Below the pieces are notes generated by a model. The model was not told the DNA's origin. It worked only from the letters and a program-made list of their open reading frames with translations, and made no database searches. From Erpobdella octoculata (taxonomy: Eukaryota > Annelida > Clitellata > Hirudinida > Erpobdellidae): a DNA stretch of 64,000 nucleotides. Where the stretch lies: assembly GCA_963978895.1 (NCBI GenBank), contig OZ022242.1, forward strand, positions 33,491,338 to 33,555,337, in the 5' to 3' direction. Position numbers and translations under genes: made by a program. Below, one piece after another: positions 21,313-31,256 of this stretch; the stretch's first letter is position 1; every line of letters begins with the position of its first letter.

Positions 21313-22885
21313 ACGCACACGAGCTCTCCTTTTGACGCCCGGAGGACCAGGATGATTAAAAAGTCGCATCTTCTTTTTTTGTGCGGATGAGAGACTGCTG
21401 GAATGGAGGGGTGGAAGTGGGTGGAGGGCTGAAAATAGAGAAGGGAGGGAAGAAAAACGGGAAGGGTATGAAAAGTGGAGGAGGTGGGTGACTTTACGGT
21501 CGGATTAGCGGACTCTCGCCGGCCGATAAGCTCCTTATATCCTCCTGCAAAACTGTAAACACTTTTTCTTCTTTAGAATTTTCTATAAAAATTTTTTAGA
21601 ATTTTTAACGACACGAAAAATAATAAAAAATTTGTTTTTATTTAAAAGCTTCAATCCGGAAATTAATTTTTTTTTAGGTATTCGTTGACCAGTTCGTGAG
21701 TGAAATGATGAAAGCTGATGACTTGAAGGGACGCCATTTTTCACATCAAATTCTCAGGTGAAAAAAAAATTAAAAAGCTAAAATATATATTTTCCTTTTT
21801 TTCAAGATTGCTTTCAACTCCTAAAAAAATGTCAATTTCGGCAAACGCGACGATGACATCACTTCCGGCGGGTATCGGGTCACGTGAACAACTGGAGGTA
21901 TTCACCGCCATGTTGGAGTAGACGTTTGAAGGGGGTGCCAAAAACTCATTATCATTATTATCACCAACACCAACATCATCATCGTTGTTGTTGTCATCAC
22001 AATCGTCACCAGCCTCACCACCATCACAGCTACTACCACCATCTATCTTGACATTGACAGCCGCAGTAGCATCCTGCTTATCTCATTGCTAACAAGTTAA
22101 TAATTATTCAAAGGTGTTAGCGATGACGTCACTAATGACGTCATTTCACGCTCCACTGGGTGGCTTTCTTGCGCGAGGCATGACAGAGCGGAGGCGTCAA
22201 AACACGTGGCGAAACAACGGGGGGGGAGTCAAAAAGTAACCAATAAATTAATTTTTCATTCGCCAGATGGACGAGTGTAAAATATTTCTGCATAGGGTAA
22301 GGTATTTGAGTTTTTAACAGGAAACGGCTGAGTAAAAGACTTAATATTAAAAGACTTAATAATAAAATAGTAAAAATCTTTAAATCAGAGTGATGCTGTA
22401 ATGTTTGTTTGATCAACTACGAACGCGTCAAGTCGGTCAAGTTTTGATTCAGAATAGAACTAACATGTTCACTTTCCTGTCTGTCGTAAAAGACAAAAAA
22501 GGTAAAGTAAGAATGCTCATATAGGTAGACTCTTGCTCAAAAAGGCACGTAGGGCATGTAAAAGAACAGCACCAACGGGCTCTGTAAATATTCACATTGA
22601 TTGGTGAACATGATTATTTTTGCAGCTCACGAATTTAAAATCAATCAACCTTGACTACAAATTCTTCCACCCCTTAAAACACTGATTCATTTCATTGTCG
22701 AGAACCAAATCGATCACCCCTTCATTACTTGTATGACCAACTGGTTCCATTAACATTATAGATTTGGTTTTTTTATCAAGTAAGATAAGAAACATCCAAA
22801 CTAATTTAGAAATTACTACTAGTTGTAACATAGTGGTAGTTGCAGTAGAAAAGGCCAGAATTACACGGACTTACATGCACATGTG
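21313..22885. other. gene-free stretch with a GC-richer, motif-rich segment
   Basis: 21,400-21,500 is purine-rich. 21,840-22,230 is non-repetitive and holds a CACGTG E-box in GGTCACGTGAAC, a pair of CRE octamers and a TGACATCA-like site. It also has imperfect CAC/CAT runs (21,960-22,060). It looks more like a promoter or enhancer than like coding DNA, and no exon was identified. Confidence 0.4.
22124..22143. promoter_or_regulatory. tandem pair of perfect CRE sites
   Basis: Two palindromic TGACGTCA octamers occupy 22,124-22,131 and 22,136-22,143, 12 bp start to start and so on nearly the same helix face. TGACGTCA is the CREB/ATF consensus. An E-box lies about 240 bp upstream and CACGTG recurs at about 22,203. 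Confidence 0.45.
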
Positions 22886-24368
22886 CAGTGCCGGATTCAG
22901 CTATAGGCCCGGAGGGCCGGCCCCCCCTCCTCGCCCTGTTGGGTCATAAAAGGCGCCCCTTGGTGCCCCACTACAAAAATGCCCGCTTTCTATGAACACT
23001 GAAAATCACAGGTGTTGAAGCTAGTGATCTTTTATGAATGTGTGCATTAGGTCGCATTACTGGCTATAATGTTAAATTATCTAGCTGATCCAACCACAAC
23101 GATGCTCGAGCATGTATATGTAAGTGGTGGTGCTGCCTGAGACTGTTAAGGATTTATCTCAAATTGTCCAAAGTTCAATCGGCTCAGCTCTCCAGCCAGT
23201 CAACAAGCTTTACAATAATATTAAAATAACAACCATGTCAGAATCAGTCCATGGCGGTAATAAACACAAATCAGGAATTAGGTGATAAATTGAGTGGAGC
23301 ATCTAGGCGTAAACTGGCAAAAGAAGCAAGTCTTAAGTAAGGTAGATGCTAGTAAATGTGTTAAATTAACATTATTTATGACTAAAGTACCAGTAGCTCA
23401 ATCAGTTGAATTTTCTTCGAAAATTAAGCAAGCATCCGAATCTTCACCCAGCTGCGCATTCCAGTACATAGCCTATCGAGACTGAAACACCTCCAGCAGC
23501 TCCTGGATTGCAACAACATAAGCAGACTGATCCGGAATTTGAGGCAGTGGAAAAACAATTTGCTGCTGATATTATTCAGGAACCACTTCTTCCTCAATCA
23601 GACTTTCTGAAAAATCCAGGACTCTACATTAATACAAGTTTAAGCACAAAACTGATACGAAAATTGTGTAAAATTGGACCATGTCAACCAGGGATCAAGA
23701 AACCATTTTTATTTTCGACAGATGATTTTGAACGCAAGTTTCAAATTTATTGGTGCACCAAAAGGTTTGGAAAAGGTAGTATGAAAGGAGAAAAAATTGG
23801 CTGGTTTTTTCACCGACAAATCAAAAGATGTACTGCCAAGCTTGTTGGTTATTTGCTGATTGTAAATCTAGAAATTATAGCAAGGAATGGTGTCACCCAA
23901 ATTCAGGAGTTTCTAATTGGAAATAAGGTATGGAAAAAATTGTTAAACACGAAACTTCTATTCAGCATCAAAATGCCACATGTCATTACTTTCTTGCTAA
24001 ATATTGTATATCAAATGATAGAACTGTGATATCTGGTTTGATCAGTCAGGAGCGTCGCCAAGTGGAAAAGAACAGGAAAGTTTTAAAACGGATGATAGAT
24101 GTGACGTTGTTCTTAGCAAAACAAGGTTTGTCATTCAGTGGACATTCTTGTTTTAGTGATGAAACACTGGAATTGTTGTCTTTTAAAACATTTTTGTTTA
24201 GATTGTTAAATCTAATTTTGACGTGTTCGGCAATTAGAATAAATTTAACAAGTTAGTCTTTCAAATTTACTCAATACTACTAAAAATTTGTATCTTAAAA
24301 TTCGGTGGCGCCCCTAAAATTCTCTTCGCCCCCACGCCATAAAACCTAAATCCGCCACTGCTCATGTG
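22878..24368 (+). mobile_element. hAT-superfamily DNA transposon, decayed, with target duplication
   Basis: The element spans 22,886-24,360. Its left end (CAGTGCCGGATTCAG) and the reverse complement of its right end (CAGTGGCGGATTTAG) form imperfect terminal inverted repeats. Both are followed by GC-rich subterminal sequence carrying GGCGCCCC. It is flanked by an 8-bp target duplication with one mismatch (CACATGTG at 22,878-22,885; CTCATGTG at 24,361-24,368). An 8-bp duplication and a CAGTG start are hAT hallmarks. The interior encodes a broken TTF-zinc-finger transposase. Confidence 0.88.
23300..24255 (+). pseudogene. hAT transposase pseudogene with TTF-type zinc finger
   Basis: Three frames are needed. 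23,508 onward reads an acidic-proline linker and then KFQIYW, the entry to a TTF-type finger. At about 23,830 the frame shifts to a Cys/Trp segment (CWLFADCKS, then WCHPNSGVSNWK), which is the metal-binding part. At about 23,930 it shifts again to KHETSIQHQNATCHYF, and later RKVLKRMIDVTLFLAKQG, a stretch typical of ZMYM/TTF hAT proteins just before the catalytic core. The catalytic RNase-H-like region and the C-terminal dimerisation domain are missing. The copy is dead. Confidence 0.8.
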
Positions 24369-24401
24369 ACCATCACAAACTTACCCGTTGTCAATGGTGT
24401 C

Positions 24402-24580
24402 TTTTTTTTTTTTTTTTTTTTTATAATAGTTTATAGTCCTTTACACTAGGTGTTTTAAGACTGAAATGGCTGTGTAGAAAGCACCTAAGTACTTCCTGTC
24501 GTAGATCATATTTGATCTTTTCAACTGTCCCTCCTCCTTTATCCAGGCTTGGGACTGGCTCGCATATAGCGAGGCGGAGT
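24402..24580 (-). mobile_element. SINE copy 1, full length with 14-bp target duplication
   Basis: A 179-bp element in minus orientation. It starts ACTCCGCCTCGCTATATGCG, has an AGTCCCAAGCC B-box-like segment and ends in a poly(A) tail (poly-T on plus at 24,402-24,422). TTGTCAATGGTGTC occurs directly on both sides (24,388-24,401 and 24,581-24,594) as the target duplication. A second copy lies at 55,185-55,363. Confidence 0.9.
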
Positions 24581-24594
24581 TTGTCAATGGTGTC

Positions 24595-25853
24595 ACCAAG
24601 GGTGGTAACTTATAAGGTCATCCTACCATGACTTACCCCTGAAACCTGAAAAATTTTATTTTGAAAAAAGCTTATGACCAGGGAGGGGGAAACTTTACTT
24701 CTAAAAAGTCGATGACTTCAGCACCTCCTATACTTTTTCTTAAAAAAAGTTGATGACTGTGGGCTACCGAGAACTGCTAGCAAACCTTTGGTGTCACCCC
24801 ATGTGATGGTTGGTGTTACCCAGTGCGGCCCGCACCCCTGCAGCCCCCATCTTCGTAGCCATCTTGAACCTTTAATAAAAGATAGAGACAATATTTGACC
24901 TGCAGTATAAAAACTGACTAGAACAACTGATTCTCGAGAAACCAATAAAAATCAAGCAAACAAGTAATATAAATTGTAAAATGACATTAATCCTCATTTA
25001 TAGAGTTTGAGCATTGTGTGAGGTGGATTAATAAATAAAATGTCTTGAATTGTTTTAAAAAAACAATTAGTGCTAAAAACAAAAAAAAACTATTTTGAAT
25101 AATATCTTAAGAAACAATCAAATCTAACTGGCTAAATTGATTTGGGTTTGCGTGACACCTTCTAAGTGGCAAGTAGACTTGAACTGTATTCATTAAAAGC
25201 CATCAAAGCGTTCAAATGAACAAATAAATAAATATGCAAATAAATTACAATACGTTTCTTATAGAATATATCTACAAAAACATAAAAATACCTAAGTTTA
25301 ATTAATTATACAAATACTTGCTTTATTAGTGTTCCTTTATTGTTAAGAAAATAGCCAGTTGAAGCTTCAAGTTAATCCGCATTTGTAAAGCAAACTCGAA
25401 TGAAACCACAAAAATAGACAAAAAATAAAATTCTCAAAAATGCTTAAATTTAATGATTTAATAAACTAAATCCTGAAATAAAAATAAATCCCTCCCATCA
25501 AGAACACATGAGACCACGACATCATAGCAGCAGGATAGCATTGAGAAAGTAGAAAATTAGGCAGAGACATTATTTGGTTTGTTGTTGTCCTCATTCTCTG
25601 TTGTAGTATCTTCTGACATTATGTTGTAGTTCTGCACGAAAATCAGCAAATTTACTACATTATCGACTAAATTGGAGTCAGATTTCATTTCAAGATAATT
25701 CGCTAACTAAACACCAAATAAATAGAAATTTTGTAGATATAAATTTATAAATATATAAATTATTTATTTATCATCATATTTCATCATGCACACATCAATG
25801 ATTCGGCCAATCAAACACCCAGAAGCACATCTTGATGAAAAAAAAGATATGTT
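24595..25853. other. intergenic stretch, RABL2 3' flank
   Basis: 24,650-24,800 holds a degenerate tandem motif (AAAAAGTTGATGAC...GGGGG) also seen at 32,340-32,480. The rest is AT-rich. AATAAA-type polyadenylation signals on minus lie near 25,762-25,772, downstream of the RABL2 stop. No further gene was seen. Confidence 0.5.
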
Positions 25854-27915
25854 TTATGACTGAACCTCAAGTTCTCTCATGATTTCATCCATAATGTCAG
25901 TTGAATTGTTCTTGTAGGCAACTGCTGCTTTTATGGCATCCCTGAAAACCTGAAGAAATAAATCTTGATTTAAATTTTTATTTGAAGCTCTGACTGATAA
26001 AAAAATCCACTGTAAAAAACTTGTAAATAATCGAGTCTCGTTGATTAGAAATGGAAAGAAATTGTCAGCATATATGCACAAAAGAATGACTTTCCTGAAC
26101 AAAAAACTGTAAATAGTTTTTTTCAAAAAAACTTTGGAATAATTTACATTATTATTTATAAACAAAGAAGCTGAATGTTACATAAAGATCGTGAAGTGAA
26201 AATATTTGGACGCTTAAAAGCGAAAAGAAGAAGAAATCGGCAAACCTTGACGACGTTACTTCCATCGGATGCTGATACGAAATAAAATGGCAGTTTGTTT
26301 TTCGTGGCGAAATTAAAACTTTTCTTTGTGACGGTTGAGTCGACTTTTGATAGAAAATAATTTTTTTATACAATAAATTAACAAATTTATTCAAAAACTA
26401 TTCTTTTATATAAAACAAATAAACAATTTTTATTTAATGCAAAAATAAAAGTAACCCCGCTAATAAAATAAGAAAGCATAAAGATTTCAAAGTTAAAATA
26501 GAAAAATATGTATTTCCCGTTGATTACCATCAATCTTGTTGGCCACACACAGGCAAGGAATCTCCGGTCTGTACTCTCTCAGCTCTTTGTACCAGTTTGG
26601 AAGATTCTTGTACGTGATCTTTCTTGTTACATCAAAAACCTATTTGGTTGGAAATATTTACATATCATTTGATACTAATAAAAAAAAAAAAGTTTATTGA
26701 TCAAAAACAATTTCATTAGGCTCACCCCATGAAGCATACAAGTAAGGATAATTAAAAATATAATAGAACGATATTATGATATTTTTATAATTACATCGTA
26801 GTGGATCTCAGAGATGATCCCACCACACCACTATAAAATATCATCAAAACTTATCTTTTTATTTGTTGCTAGTGTACTTCTAAAATGAAATACAAACTTC
26901 AGACATAATAGTTTTCTTAATCTCTCTTAAACTTAAACAGCATTGTATTACCAATATGCATGCATGTGCTTGGTGGTAATATGAAGCATGCAAACTGCAG
27001 AATCTTTCTTGTCCAGCCGTGTCCCAGAAATCTATAAAAAAAAAAATGAAAAGTTTCAAAATGCTTACATTTTTAATGTGAGACATTTAGTTTTACAATG
27101 AATGCTTTAAAACATTAAATATAAGGTTGTCCTTACCTACTAATACTTCTCTATCGTCCACTTTGGCTCTGTGTTTGAATAATGTCAAAGCAAAAGTTGA
27201 AAGTTGCTGTGGTTTACTGAAGTTTGTTTTAAGGAATATACAATAATCTTAATTACCATATAAATCTGATTCAAGTTTTATTCGTAACATTAAAATAATA
27301 GTCTTGCAGAGATCTTTTCTTTTAAAAAGGATACAACCCATCTAGTAGAAACCTTTCCATCATTCTACAAGCAAACATAATTTTATTGAACAAAATATGG
27401 AAAATATATCAAATATACATGTATACAATATATCATCGTTTATAAATATTTCTTTCATCTTTTTAGAACAAACCAACAACTTTCATTTTTATATGATTCT
27501 ACACTGCAACTTCTAGCTTCTTCCCTTAACTTTCTGGCAAAACTCAAAAATACATCTATAAGTCTATGTCTATATTGATGTTTCGTAGCAGAGCATTGTT
27601 GAACTTTAGTCAAAATTGTTTTAGAAATATTGTTATTGTTTGTCATTTCATTGATTATAAATTATGTAATTATGTCTGCCAGATTAAAATTGAAGTTAAA
27701 ATAATAAAATATAACAAAACGACAAATGAAGCTCACACACTTTCTCACAAAATCATGTAACAAAATAAATAATCATAATTATTCATAATGAAATGTGAAC
27801 AGAGAACTAACTTTGATTTGCCAACAGCACTGTCACCCAGACATATAATTTTTACTTTCTCCAATCCTTCCTCAGATTTTTGATCATAATCTGGTATGTC
27901 GGACATTTTTCCCAT
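25854..27915 (-). CDS. RABL2: RABL2-like small GTPase
   Basis: Seven exons: 27915-27812, 27364-27335, 27216-27137, 27031-26952, 26639-26528, 26343-26246, 25949-25854 (199 residues). All junctions keep frame. The P-loop GDSAVGKS is at residues 27-34, WDTAGQE at 74-80, NKID at 132-135 and a G5-like SAS in exon 6. DGFKPQQLSTFALTL replaces a normal Rab effector loop, as in RABL2. There is no C-terminal prenylation cysteine (ends EVQS), also as in RABL2. RABL2 proteins act at the ciliary base and in IFT-B-linked trafficking. The first ATG used gives MGKMSDIPDY; a second ATG three codons on is possible. The C-tail is shorter than in vertebrates. Exon 2 is only 30 nt. It is divergent from HSD11B1L with 342 bp between start codons. 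Confidence 0.93.
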
Positions 27916-28257
27916 TTAGGAATTTTTCTAATTTTAACCAAACACTAAAACAACGATGAGGCTAGGCGTGCTACCAAGGGAACAGAACTAAGAATGTCTT
28001 TATCCACAAACGTTTAAAAGTACACTATACAGTTAAAAAAAATAATTTTTAAAATAAATAACTATTTAAAATGCATATGTTGATATTGTACATTTTGTTT
28101 TTAAATTATTTTTAAATCGTTACATTAGGTCAAGGATTTGTCACAACACAAATTTCGTCTGGCTACTTGTTGCTGAGACAAAAACATTGACTGCGTGAAG
28201 GGAAATTGCGTTACAGCTGAATATTATAAAATGCACAATTAAATCAGACCGTTAATA
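27916..28257. promoter_or_regulatory. shared divergent promoter region with X-box-like sites
   Basis: 342 bp separate the RABL2 (minus) and HSD11B1L (plus) start codons, so both promoters must lie here or overlap. GTTGCTGAGACAAA (28,169-28,182) and GTGCTACCAAGGGAAC (27,968-27,983) resemble imperfect RFX X-boxes, which drive ciliary genes in animals. The matches are partial and could be chance. Confidence 0.35.
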
Positions 28258-29271
28258 ATGGGATTGGGAATTAAATGTTTTGTTGTCACTCTCTCAGCCT
28301 GGCTCACACTCAGATTTCTTTCAAGGCATGAGGACACAAATTTCAGAGGTTTTTTTAACCTACCTTTTTCTTTTTTTTAAATTATGTTAACATAAGACAT
28401 AAGAATTGTAAATATTATTACAGCCCTACTGGACTCCAAAAATGTTATAATAACTGGAGCCTCATCAGGAATTGGAGCAGAAGCAGCAATTTACTGTGCT
28501 CGGATGGGATCGAATGTTGTAATTATTGCAAGAAGAGAAAATCTATTGCAACAGGTTTTTTAATGAAGTTTTTCATGTGAGAAGTGTGCATATTTATTAT
28601 TTAAAAATTTATAAGTGTTTCCTGTCTTGATGGTTGATTTTGTGTTCATATTTGTCAGATTTTTGAGAGAATGCAGCAGATCACTCCAAATTCAAAATCA
28701 AAATTCAAGTACATTGTTGCAGATTTAAGCAATCCAGAAGTCGGGGCTGGCGTCATATCGGTATCTAAAACTAGTGCAGTAATTGGCTGTTTCATTGAAT
28801 TATTTAGAAAACAAGTTTAATTTCTTCAGGAGTCAGCATTGTTCCTCGGCCACATAGATTACCTGATCCTCAACCACGCTTTCCTTCCCAGTACAGTTGA
28901 TCACGTGTCTGCTTGGAGTGGTTCTCAAGACCAGCACAGGCAGCTCGTAAGCACCATGGCTACAAATTTCTATTCCTACGTGACTCTTTCGGACAAAGCC
29001 TTGCCCTTCCTTAGGCAGTCCAATGGCAGTCTACTGGTCGTGTCCTCGGCTATTGGTTGGTTTGCATGGATTTTTTACCAATGCTTTTATTAACTCGTCG
29101 GCTCTGTTTCTCTGTCTGTTTCTCTGTTTCAAATCTTGCAATCAATTTTTGAGTCACTTCCTGATGATAGATTTTTTTCAAATTTTGCATACATGCTCAA
29201 GATAGAAGACAATGCAATATTCAATTATTAGTTTTACAATAAGTCAATTAATTTAGTTAATTTTCTTGAGG

Positions 29272-29319
<48 letters not shown>

Positions 29320-30769
29320 TATTATATTTATTTGTTGTATATTGCGACTTTAATATAAAATAAAAGAGTAATATAAGAAAAAATTGATTGCAAAATTTTT
29401 GTTTATGAGCTTAATGGAAATCGCAATGCTCTTCGAACCATATTACGCCAGGCCAGACTTTAATATAAAATAAAAGAGTAATATAAGAAAAAATTGATTG
29501 CAAAATTTGTGTCTTAATTACATATAAGAGCATTGGTTTTAAAAATTCGTTTTTAATTTACTTGTTGTATTCTAGTTGATCAAAATTAAATGAATTAAGT
29601 TGAATTTGGTGGCAGGTCTATTGTTGTTCTTGGTCTAGCTATTTTATGCTAAGTAGTTGCATCTTGTTGTGCAGTTTACCAAAAACATTGAAAGGTGAAT
29701 AATGTCATTAATGAAAATCAGTCATCTGATTGGACTACGTCTGGTCATTTAAAGAAGTTAACTTCATTTTAACTTTGATATTTTATGTTTTTTTAATGAG
29801 TTCTCAGAAATTGTTTTACAAATAGCTAAAAAATATTTATATTAAAAAAAATTACTTTTAATTTTTTTTGTAGTCGATGTGCCTGCATTTTCACTGCCCT
29901 ACTCAGTCAGCAAAAGTTCTATTAACGCATTTTACACTGGTCTCAGGCAAGAGTTCATTGCCACTTCGACCAATGTCTCCATCTCCATAATGAATTTTGG
30001 CTTCATTGGTGAGAAATTTTGTTTAAACTGAATTGATTTTAATTATATGTTTAAATTGAATTTATTGTAATAATTTATTTTAACTGAATTATCTTATTTT
30101 TTCTGATTTTAATTTTATCTAACTGCCTAGATTGTTCTACACTGGCTGGTATTAGTTTCACTTATCATAAGAATAAGTGCTATTCAGTTACTGTCTTGCA
30201 CGTTTTTTGGTTCATCAGTGCTAAGTTGTTGTTTATTGGTCATTTTATTTTTTATACAAACAGATGATGTTAGTAACAAAACAATATATTTGTTGGTAGT
30301 AAATCTTCTGTAGGTAGTCTATTTTATTTTTTTAATGTTCAAAATATTGATAGTTTTTATTCCTTGTTGTAGTAAATAAGGGAATTATTTTAAAGAAGAG
30401 TAACAATGATGTCTATGTTTGAATATTTCTGATGGTATGAGTTACTTATCTCAGTACTTTTTCGTTCTTTCAGCCACGAACTCATCTCTCATCACCATGG
30501 ACCAGATGTCTGCCACTTCGGGTACAAACCTTCACAAAGTGATGTCCATTTTCCCCTCAACCAATCAGGAGGAAGGAGGTAGGGAAATGGTGGAAGCTCT
30601 GGTCAGAAAAGAGGCTTATCCATTTTTCCCCAGGAATCAAAGGCTCTGGCTCTTGAGGTGCCTGCGTGTACTTCTGAGGGACCCTGACAAATGGCACTAT
30701 TGGGCTCAGGAAGTGGTCTTACGTTTTGTGGAATGGCGGGAATTTTTGGCCAGTAAATTGACGTTTTAA
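28258..30769 (+). CDS. HSD11B1L: membrane-anchored short-chain dehydrogenase, HSD11B1L-like
   Basis: Six exons: 28258-28348, 28424-28554, 28659-28760, 28830-29055, 29874-30008, 30474-30769 (326 residues), all phases consistent. Residues 1-22 form a hydrophobic N-terminal anchor. The Rossmann motif TGASSGIG is at 41-48. Arg67-Arg68 after strand 2 suggest NADP(H). LNHA at 122-125 replaces the usual NNAG, as in 11-beta-HSD1-like proteins. The tetrad residues Asn154, Ser180 and YSVSK (Tyr193, Lys197) are all present, so it should be active. The substrate is unknown; steroid or other carbonyl reduction at the ER membrane is inferred from the family. The exon 4 donor (G|gttggt) is weak but the only one that keeps frame. 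It converges on the small membrane-protein gene ending at 31,257. Confidence 0.9.
29276..29512. repeat. TA run and a 56-bp direct duplication in HSD11B1L intron 4
   Basis: A TA run (29,276-29,316) is followed by two near-identical copies (about 29,344-29,399 and 29,457-29,512) of a sequence starting GACTTTAATATAAAATAAAA, 113 bp apart. Confidence 0.85.
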
Positions 30770-31256
30770 TTTAGGATAGGCGAGGGTGGTGTTAAGAAAT
30801 CAAAGAGATTTTAAAGGGGTTTTCATGTAGAGAGGTTAATGCAATGTTAGTTGGGGTTGTGTGAGCATGACAATGAAGTGGTTCTTTAAATGCATGGTAA
30901 TCTGGCTCCAAGTTGGTCTGGAAATTTTGTTTAAATAGCAAAAGTACCATTTTAATTAGCAAGTAAGGTTTGTATGTATTTACATTTTCAGTCTTTCAAA
31001 AGTCTTAGGTGACCGACAATTTAGTGTCGTTTTGTTTGGTTGTTCGTTTGGGGAGAAAAACATAAGAGGGTAGGAAAAGTTATATGTTATGAAGGGAGAA
31101 GATGGAGATGGTTTTTACAATTTGTTACTATTTTATTATGACATTCCATGAAATCAAAGAATTCTTCATAATGACTGGATTATTACACAATTTTTGCAAC
31201 TGTCTGCAAGAACATTGAAAAACATCATTTCTGTTGTCTTGTGTCGTACGTAGAGG
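30770..31256. other. convergent intergenic region
   Basis: Lies between the HSD11B1L stop and the stop of the minus-strand small membrane-protein gene. A minus-strand AATAAA (31,132-31,137) sits about 120 bp past the latter's stop. No other gene was seen. Confidence 0.5.

Noticed and set aside
20856..21355. CRISPR-like array of regularly spaced repeats
   Set aside because: The spacers are themselves repeated and the genome is animal; this is a minisatellite.
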